A stretch of DNA of 64,000 nucleotides from Streptomyces sp. NBC_00237 (GTDB lineage Bacteria; Actinomycetota; Actinomycetes; Streptomycetales; Streptomycetaceae), in the NCBI RefSeq assembly GCF_026342435.1, contig NZ_JAPEMT010000004.1, positions 62,001-126,000 on the forward strand. Reading direction: 5' to 3'. This document shows, piece after piece, positions 58,611 through 64,000 of the stretch. Within the stretch, counting starts at the first letter, position 1, and each line of letters starts with the position of its first letter. The notes below the pieces were generated by a model. The model saw nothing but the letters and a program-made list of their open reading frames with translations, ran no database searches and was not told the origin of the DNA. A program made the translations under genes and the position numbers.

Positions 58611-59177
58611 AATTCATGCGGAGTGCATGCCCGTTCACCTGATCGGAACGTCCTTCGACGCGACGCGCGGGGCGTTGGCGGGCCATCGCGCGCCGCTCCG
58701 GGCGGGCTCGGGGAGGGGCTACACGGATCACAGGCGACGCCTCGGCGACGACCTGCCTCGCGGTGGGAGCGCTCCCCCCCTGCGTACCGCATGCCCCCGG
58801 AGTACACCGGGGCCGGCCGCAGTCCGTGGCGATGCGTACAGGAGAGCGAGGCCCGGGAAATGCGTACGCCCGGAAATCCGGCACGAGAACACAGTTCAAA
58901 GGCGGCCGGGCCACCGGTCGTCTCAACCGCCCGACGGAACCGGCATCTCACCCCTTCACTTCTCCACCATCTCCCCCTCTAATTCCTTCACTGCTTGACC
59001 ACTTCATCGATACGCGTACGCGTGCCAGCCGTTAGTTCCACCCCCTGAGCGTTGAGGTGGATTCGCTTGCCGATAGCGGCGGTCGGCCCGCGCTGCGTGC
59101 CGACGTCTTCCCGGTCATCCGGCCGCTCGGCCTCATGGACGCAGCGCGAACCTCCGCCGCCCGACCGGTGGCCCGGC

Positions 59178-59774
59178 CTATGCCTGAGGTCGCAGGACGC
59201 CCGCGATGACGGTGGTCACCATCTTGCGGACGGCGGCGGTCTGGGGCGGGGCGCTCGTCCGGTCGGCGAACAGCAGGTGCCCGGCCCCGACGAGGGTGGG
59301 GGCGAGTGTTTCGATGTCGGTGTCACCGGCCAGACGCCCCAGCTCCCGCTCGGCGGTGAGGTACGCGGCGACCATGGCGGCGCCGTGCACGGCCAGCGGG
59401 ATGCCGGTCAGACCGGCCTCGCGCAGTCGGACGCGGAGGCCGTCGCGGAAGATGATGAGCGCGACGGTTGCCACCGTGACGGGCCCGAACAGGTCCCGCA
59501 GCGCGTCGGCGAGGTTGTCCACCACGCTCCCGGTCCCGGCGGCCGCGCGCAGAGTCGTGGTGCGGTCCTCGATGCCGCGGACGCGGTCGAGGACCAGTTC
59601 CGCCAGGAAAGCGTCGAAGTCGGTGAAGTGCCGGTGCAGCACGCCCTTGGCGCAGTTCGCTTCCTCCGTGACCGCCCGGCTGGTCAACGCGTCAGGCCCG
59701 TCCCGGAGCAGGACGCGCTCGGCTGCTGCGAACAGTTGGCCGCGCACGTTGTGGATGTGCACCCCTGACGGCAT
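59178..59774 (-). CDS. TetR-family transcriptional regulator
   Basis: The 198-residue protein has an N-terminal helix-turn-helix (RGQLFAAAERVLLRDGPDAL, then VTEEANCAKGVLHRHFTDFDAFLAEL) and a ligand-binding C-terminal domain without further motif. The family usually represses a neighbouring gene and lets go on binding a small molecule. It diverges from the methyltransferase gene at 59831, with only 56 bp between starts. Two operator-like repeats in that gap fit repression of both genes. Confidence 0.9.
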   Translation of the reverse strand: MPSGVHIHNVRGQLFAAAERVLLRDGPDALTSRAVTEEANCAKGVLHRHFTDFDAFLAELVLDRVRGIEDRTTTLRAAAGTGSVVDNLADALRDLFGPVTVATVALIIFRDGLRVRLREAGLTGIPLAVHGAAMVAAYLTAERELGRLAGDTDIETLAPTLVGAGHLLFADRTSAPPQTAAVRKMVTTVIAGVLRPQA

Positions 59775-59801
59775 GGTCTCCCCCTCCGCCCCGCCTTAAC
59801 A

Positions 59802-59839
59802 AGTGGGCAACCGCCCATTAGAGTGGGCGCATGCCCACT
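59802..59839. promoter_or_regulatory. Paired TetR operator candidates
   Basis: Two inverted repeats of the form AGTGGGC-N4-GCCCACT stand 20 bp apart: 59802-59819 (one mismatch in the right arm) and 59822-59839 (perfect). They lie between the divergent TetR and methyltransferase genes. The second covers the annotated methyltransferase ATG at 59831. Confidence 0.65.
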
Positions 59840-60661
59840 TTATCGCAGGGACAGCCGGACGAGCCCGGACCCGAGCCCCATCGCCACCGGCGGACGGCCG
59901 AGTCGTTCGGAGTGGACGCCGAACGCTACGACCGCGCCCGGCCGCCGTACCCCGAGGCCCTGGTGGACAGGATCGTCGCGGCAAGCCCCGGTCGGCGCGT
60001 CCTCGACGTCGGAGCCGGGACCGGCATCGAGGCCCGGCAGTTCCAGGCGGCCGGCTGCACGGTGCTCGGTGTCGAGCCCGACGAGCGGATGGCCGCCTTC
60101 GCGCGACGCAGCGGTGTTGAGGTCGAGATCGCCAGGTTCGAGGACTGGCAGCCGGCCGGGCGGCAGTTCGACACGGTCGTCTCCGGCACCGCCTGGCACT
60201 GGGTGGATCCCGTCGTCGGCGCGGCCAAGGCGGCCCAGGTGCTCCGGCCAGGCGGTCGGCTCGCGCCCTTCCACCACGTCCCCCAGCTCCCGGCCGAGGT
60301 GATCGACGCCCTCGCCGAAGCCCTCCAACGGGTCGCCCCCGATTCCCCGTTCAACCCCGGCCTGCTGAGGGGGTCGGCCGTGGACGCGTACCAGCCGCTG
60401 TTCGCGAGGATCGCCGACGGGATCCGGCAGACCGGCAGCTTCAGTGAACCGGAACAGTGGCGCTTCACCTGGGAACGCACCTACTCCCGAGAGGAGTGGC
60501 TCGACCAACTCCCCACCTTCGGCGGCCTCACCCGGCTCCCCGCGGACAACATCGCGGAGGTCCTGGACAGCGCCGGGACCGCGATCGACAGGCTCGGCGG
60601 CCGCGCCACCATGCCCTACACCTCCGTCGTGATCACCTCGACCCGCTCCAGCACGGCGTAG
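59831..60661 (+). CDS. SAM-dependent methyltransferase
   Basis: The 276-residue class I methyltransferase has the opening SFGVDAERYDRARPPYPEALV, motif I VLDVGAGTGIEARQFQAAG, an acidic residue in GVEPDERMAAFARR, GTAWHWVDPV and RPGGRLAPF. The fold is Methyltransf_11-like. The ATG at 59831 has no upstream ribosome site and falls inside an operator repeat, so either the mRNA is leaderless or translation begins later, for example at the GTG at about 59909 (VDAERYD), where family similarity begins. The divergent TetR protein is the likely repressor. The substrate is unknown; it may act on a toxic or volatile compound. Confidence 0.83.
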   Translation: MPTLSQGQPDEPGPEPHRHRRTAESFGVDAERYDRARPPYPEALVDRIVAASPGRRVLDVGAGTGIEARQFQAAGCTVLGVEPDERMAAFARRSGVEVEIARFEDWQPAGRQFDTVVSGTAWHWVDPVVGAAKAAQVLRPGGRLAPFHHVPQLPAEVIDALAEALQRVAPDSPFNPGLLRGSAVDAYQPLFARIADGIRQTGSFSEPEQWRFTWERTYSREEWLDQLPTFGGLTRLPADNIAEVLDSAGTAIDRLGGRATMPYTSVVITSTRSSTA

Positions 60662-60985
60662 GGCGGACGCCGGTCACCGTGTACGAGTGCACGGAAGGGC
60701 CGGAAACGATCAGCATGTTTCCAGGAGCGCCACCTACGGACCTCACCTGACGTCCAGCCAGTGGCCTGCTTCCGATCTCCGGAGCCCGCACCCCGACGTG
60801 CTGTGATGCCGCAACCCGATGCGGGACCGCGAGGCCGGGGCGGCTGGGGCAGCACGTGCGGTGCGCCCTGCGCATGTCCCTCTGCGCCAGGGCATGCGCG
60901 TACCGCTGCGGTCCGGGTTCGGGCAGGCTTCCCCCACCAGGACCACCGGCGGCGACGCAGTCAGCCTTGGGGAAGGTGAGAATCC
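60662..60985. promoter_or_regulatory. Gap before the P450-terpene operon
   Basis: About 324 bp without a gene. It should hold the promoter of the P450 operon. A good ribosome site (GGGGAAGGTGAG) is at the right end, just before the GTG start. No clear promoter boxes or repeats were seen. Confidence 0.4.
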
Positions 60986-62329
60986 GTGCCCGAGCAGACG
61001 TTCACTTCAGGTGTGGTGCCCAGCGGGTGGCCCCTGCTCGGGCATGCGTGGCCGCTGTTCAAGGCCCCGTTCGCGTTCCTGGCATCGCTGCCGCAGCACG
61101 GGGACCTGGTCGAAATGCGGCTGGGCCCGACGCGTGTCTACGTGCCCACCCACCCCGAACTGCTGCGGCAGACCCTCGTGGACGACCGCACCTTCGACAA
61201 GGGCGGCACGTACTACGACCGGGCCCGCGAGATGGCCGGCAACGGGGTGGCCACCTGCCCCCACCAGGACCACCGACGGCAACGGCGGCTGCTGCAGCCC
61301 GCGTTCCACGAGGCGCAGCTGGACAAGTACGCCACCGTCATGGAACAGCAGATCGCCGACCTCACCGCGTCCTGGGGCACCGGTCACAGCTTCGAGGCGT
61401 ACCCGGTGCTGTACGGGCTGGCCCTGCGGATCGTCACGCACACGCTGTTCTCCACTCATGTCGACGACGCGGTCACCGAGGACATCCGCGAGTCCTTCGA
61501 CGTGGTGTTCAGCAACTTCTTCCGGCGGATGTTCGTGCCGCAGGCGGTGAACCGGCTCCCGCTGCCCGGCAATCGACGTCACCGTGAGGCCCTCGCCCTG
61601 TTGCGGGGAGCGGTCGAGCGCGTCATCACCGAGTCGCGCGGGGGCGACGACGGGAACAACGTCCTTGCCGCTCTGCTGGCCGCGCACAAGGCCGAAGGGG
61701 CCACCGTGGTCGACTCCGAACTGCGCGACCACATCGTGACCGTGCTCGCCGCCGGCAGCGAGACGGTGGCTTCGACCCTGACGTGGAGCCTGTACCTGCT
61801 GTCGCAGAACCGCGAGGCGCAGGACGCGCTCCAGAGGGAGGCCGACGCCCGATTGGCCGGTCCGCTCGCCGTGTGGAGCGAGGTTCCGGCGCTGCCCTAC
61901 ACCCACCGGGTCATCACCGAGACCATCCGCCTGTATCCGCCGGGCTGGCTGTTCACCCGGGTCACCTCGACCGGTACCGAGCTGGCCGGGCGCCACCTCA
62001 AACCCGGCACCACCGTCGTCATCACTCCCGTGCCGGTGCACCGCAACCCGGCCGTCTTCTCCCGGCCCGACGCCTTCGACCCCGACCGGTGGCTGCCCGA
62101 GCGTGCCGCCACGCTGCCGCGCGGGGCGTTCGCCGGATTCGGTGCGGGGGCGCGCAAGTGCATCGGCGACGCGTACGGGGTGGGCGAGTGCACCCTCGCC
62201 CTGGCGTCCGTCGCGCGGCGCTGGCAGGTGGAGACCCTGCCCGTCCCGGACGTGAGGCCCGTTCCGCTGGCCGCGTTCTACCGGCCACGCAGGCTGTTCC
62301 TGCGAGTGAAGCGGCGCAACGAACCGTGA
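60986..62329 (+). CDS. Cytochrome P450 monooxygenase
   Basis: The 447-residue P450 has the I-helix oxygen motif (TVLAAGSETVASTLTWSLYL), ExxR in VITETIRLYPP, and the haem Cys in FAGFGAGARKCIGDAYG. It also has a proline-rich start (PSGWPLLGHAWPLFK) of the type seen in bacterial P450s that oxidise terpenes such as pentalenene. The GTG at 60986 has GGGGAAGG 8 nt upstream. It overlaps the FAD oxidoreductase gene as GTGA, and a terpene synthase gene follows, so it probably oxidises the terpene made by that enzyme using ferredoxin electrons encoded elsewhere. Confidence 0.92.
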   Translation: MPEQTFTSGVVPSGWPLLGHAWPLFKAPFAFLASLPQHGDLVEMRLGPTRVYVPTHPELLRQTLVDDRTFDKGGTYYDRAREMAGNGVATCPHQDHRRQRRLLQPAFHEAQLDKYATVMEQQIADLTASWGTGHSFEAYPVLYGLALRIVTHTLFSTHVDDAVTEDIRESFDVVFSNFFRRMFVPQAVNRLPLPGNRRHREALALLRGAVERVITESRGGDDGNNVLAALLAAHKAEGATVVDSELRDHIVTVLAAGSETVASTLTWSLYLLSQNREAQDALQREADARLAGPLAVWSEVPALPYTHRVITETIRLYPPGWLFTRVTSTGTELAGRHLKPGTTVVITPVPVHRNPAVFSRPDAFDPDRWLPERAATLPRGAFAGFGAGARKCIGDAYGVGECTLALASVARRWQVETLPVPDVRPVPLAAFYRPRRLFLRVKRRNEP

Positions 62330-63675
62330 GCGGCGCCGCGCACGGCTGTGCGGTCGTCGTAGGCGGCGGGTACGCGGGACTCGTCACCGCGCGCGTTCTC
62401 GCGGACCACTTCGGCCGGGTGGACGTCCTCGACAAGGACGTCCTTCCCCCCTCCCCCGCACACCGGCCCGGCACGCCGCAGAGCCGGCACCCGCACGCAC
62501 TGCTCACGCGCGGGGCGGACCTGTTGGAGGGCCTCTTCCCCGGGCTGCGGGAGGAGTTGTCCCAACACGGCGCGCCCGTCTCGGACTTCGGTCAGTTCCC
62601 GATGCTCTATCCCGCCGGATGGTCGCCCTCCGTCCGGACCGGGCTCGTACTGCAAACCTTCAGCCGGCCCCTGCTGGAGTTCCTCATCCGCCGCCGTGTG
62701 GGCGCCCTGAGCAACGTCAGGATCCACCACGCCACCGAGGTCGAGGCCCTCATCACCGGTGACGGCCGCGCACGAGGGGTCACCGCACGGCCCAGGGGCG
62801 CCGACGAGTCCGGCTCGGCTGACGAGTCCTGCTCGGCTGTTGAGTCCTGTTCGTACGAAGCCGATCTCGTCGTCGTCGCCGACGGCCGCTACTCCCGGCT
62901 GCCCCACTGGCTCCGGCAGGCGCGTCTGCGGCCGCCCGCGCACCTGAAGGTGGAGGGGAGCCTCGCCTACACCTCACGGCTCTACCGCCGCGACCCGGGC
63001 TGTGACCTGGGGTTCCAAGCCTCCTTGCAGGCCACCGTCGCCCCCACCACCCCACGGGGCGGCACGGTGGTCGCGATCGAGAACGACCGCTGGCTCGTCT
63101 GCCTCTTCGGAGCGGGCGGGATCTCCGCCCCCACCGTTCCCGAGCAATTCGACTCCTACGCCTCCGCCCTCGACAACCCCCATGTGAAGGAGATCGTGCG
63201 GAGCTGCCAGCCCCTGAGCTCCATCCACCGTTACGCCGGGCTGGGCGGCCACTGGCACCGCTACGACCGTCTCACGCCACAGCTGCGCGGGCTCGCCGTC
63301 ATAGGCGACGCCTTGTGCGCCCTCAACCCCCTCTACGGGCACGGCATGACCGTCGCCGCTCAACAGGCCCGGCTCCTCGGCGACACCGTCACCACGCATT
63401 CCCCGGACGAGGCGTGCCGCGCCTACCAGAAACGCGCGACGCGCACCTTGCTGCTGCCGTGGTTCATGTCCACCAGCCTCGACCGGGGCTGGTCCTCGGG
63501 CCCGACGTCGCTCACCGCCCGGGCGGGCCGGGCCGCACTCCTGCACGTACTGAGCAGGATCCCCACCGAACCGGACCTCTACCGGAGGTTCCTGAACGTG
63601 CAGCACATGGTGGCCTCGCCCGTGACGCTGCTGCTTCCCTTCCCTCCCCGCTCCGCCCGGGGGCACAGGTCATGA
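62326..63675 (+). CDS. FAD-dependent oxidoreductase/monooxygenase
   Basis: The 449-residue flavoprotein starts with the dinucleotide-binding loop CAVVVGGGYAGLVTARVLAD and has the second FAD motif in RGLAVIGDALCALNPLYGHG, the pattern of aromatic-hydroxylase-like and geranylgeranyl-reductase-like flavoenzymes. An 18-bp DNA repeat at 62803-62856 adds an acidic Ser/Cys loop (ADESGSADESCSAVESCS) near residue 165. Upstream it overlaps the P450 stop by GTGA, and downstream the terpene synthase start by ATGA. It probably tailors the terpene, for example by epoxidation or hydroxylation. Confidence 0.87.
   Translation: MSGAAHGCAVVVGGGYAGLVTARVLADHFGRVDVLDKDVLPPSPAHRPGTPQSRHPHALLTRGADLLEGLFPGLREELSQHGAPVSDFGQFPMLYPAGWSPSVRTGLVLQTFSRPLLEFLIRRRVGALSNVRIHHATEVEALITGDGRARGVTARPRGADESGSADESCSAVESCSYEADLVVVADGRYSRLPHWLRQARLRPPAHLKVEGSLAYTSRLYRRDPGCDLGFQASLQATVAPTTPRGGTVVAIENDRWLVCLFGAGGISAPTVPEQFDSYASALDNPHVKEIVRSCQPLSSIHRYAGLGGHWHRYDRLTPQLRGLAVIGDALCALNPLYGHGMTVAAQQARLLGDTVTTHSPDEACRAYQKRATRTLLLPWFMSTSLDRGWSSGPTSLTARAGRAALLHVLSRIPTEPDLYRRFLNVQHMVASPVTLLLPFPPRSARGHRS
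62803..62856 (+). repeat. Three 18-bp tandem repeats in the FAD oxidoreductase gene
   Basis: Two near-identical units (GACGAGTCCGGCTCGGCT and GACGAGTCCTGCTCGGCT) and a diverged third one stand head to tail. They encode an acidic Ser/Cys-rich surface loop. Confidence 0.88.
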
Positions 63676-64000
63676 CCCGCCGCATCTACTGCCCCGTCCC
63701 TCCGGCTGCGCACCCGGAGGCCGCCCGTATCGACAGCCAGATCACCCCATGGGTGGCACAGAGCGGAATGTGCCCGCTGCCCGAACATCGGGACAAGATC
63801 GCCCGTACGCTGCCGGCCCAGCTGACCGGGCAGATCCTGCCGCGCGCACCGGCCGACCGGCTCACCCTCGTCACCCGGTTCTTCGTCTGGCTGTTCGCCT
63901 TCGACGACCGTCACTACGACGACGTGGGCACACCGCCGGATCCGGCCCTGATCACAGCCATCTGTGCGCGGCTCGTCCGCGGCCTGGACTCCCGCACGCT
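63672..64000 (+). CDS. Class I terpene synthase (5' part only)
   Basis: About 109 codons are inside the window; the gene runs off the right end. It opens MTRRIYCPVPPAAHPEAARI and has RFFVWLFAFDDRHYDDVG, where DDRHYDD stands where the metal-binding Asp-rich motif (DDxxD/E type) of class I terpene cyclases is found. The ATG overlaps the FAD gene stop as ATGA and follows a P450 gene, a classic terpene cluster. It would ionise farnesyl or geranylgeranyl diphosphate and cyclise it. The product cannot be told without the rest of the gene. Confidence 0.82.
   Translation, partial: MTRRIYCPVPPAAHPEAARIDSQITPWVAQSGMCPLPEHRDKIARTLPAQLTGQILPRAPADRLTLVTRFFVWLFAFDDRHYDDVGTPPDPALITAICARLVRGLDSRT

Larger units (their letters stand above)
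57145..59177. other. Gene-poor 2-kb region upstream of cluster 2
   Basis: No open frame here has convincing codon bias on either strand; most are Arg/Pro-rich. Positions 57145-57660 are locally A/T richer and probably contain the cluster 2 promoter and leader. Further in are a palindrome at 58138-58159, an inverted repeat at 58102-58127 and 21-bp repeats at 58548-58610. It may be a degraded gene region or a regulatory segment. Confidence 0.55.

Noticed and set aside
58129..58926. Minus-strand frame of about 265 codons with PPxAVAD repeats
   Set aside because: Poor codon bias, no domain, no ribosome site, and overlapping frames on both strands look equally good, so I treat the region as non-coding.
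1..64000. tRNA, rRNA, transposase or integrase genes
   Set aside because: None were recognised on reading the sequence; a dedicated tRNA search could not be run here.

Overview
The window is high-GC actinomycete DNA and almost certainly Streptomyces. Codons are strongly GC-biased at the third position, GTG and TTG starts are common, and genes overlap by ATGA or GTGA. The gene content also fits: NarL-type two-component systems, a MmyB-type regulator, NRPS clusters and a terpene locus. No tRNA, rRNA, transposase, phage gene or CRISPR array was seen.

Layout. 1-5.7 kb: the start of an ABC ATPase gene, two two-component systems meeting tail to tail, and an ABC exporter. 5.6-8.2 kb: a lysR gene containing a 44-bp perfect palindrome, a divergent quinone-oxidoreductase-type gene and an MFS remnant. 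8.3-11.3 kb: a cold-shock-type locus (cold-shock protein, DEAD-box helicase, CBS protein, small conserved protein). 11.9-13.3 kb: a chloroperoxidase-like hydrolase and an SRPBCC protein.

13.4-25.1 kb is biosynthetic cluster 1, one tightly overlapping minus-strand operon. It runs SbnA-like and SbnB-like enzymes (L-2,3-diaminopropionate, Dap), an MFS exporter, a methyltransferase, an A-PCP-C NRPS whose hand-read code suits a diamino acid, an A-PCP protein lacking the amino-group Asp, and an unusual thioesterase/Tat-like/M20-peptidase fusion. A MmyB-type regulator and a type III PKS lie divergently upstream (25.9-27.9 kb).

28-41 kb is mostly general accessory DNA: a GNAT and an SDR, secreted proteins, a serine hydrolase, two histidine kinases around one response regulator, an S33 peptidase, a GGDEF protein, a shortened GH81 glucanase and a LacI regulator.

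41.3-57.1 kb is biosynthetic cluster 2, also minus strand: MFS exporter, NRPS-1 (Val-like code), NRPS-2 (Ser code, then C, a PCP without an A domain, and a thioesterase whose nucleophile is Cys), type II thioesterase, SDR, a stand-alone A-PCP protein (Thr-like code) and an ATP-grasp ligase. A-less PCP plus stand-alone A domain plus Cys thioesterase resembles strained-ring-forming lines (sulfazecin beta-lactam, obafluorin beta-lactone). The best hypothesis is a small Val-Ser-(Thr-like) peptide released as a beta-lactone or related strained ring. This is inference and is the most interesting system here.

57.1-59.2 kb is gene-poor. 59.2-60.7 kb has a TetR gene divergent from a methyltransferase with two operator-like repeats. 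From 61 kb a terpene-type operon begins (P450, FAD oxidoreductase, terpene synthase cut by the window end).
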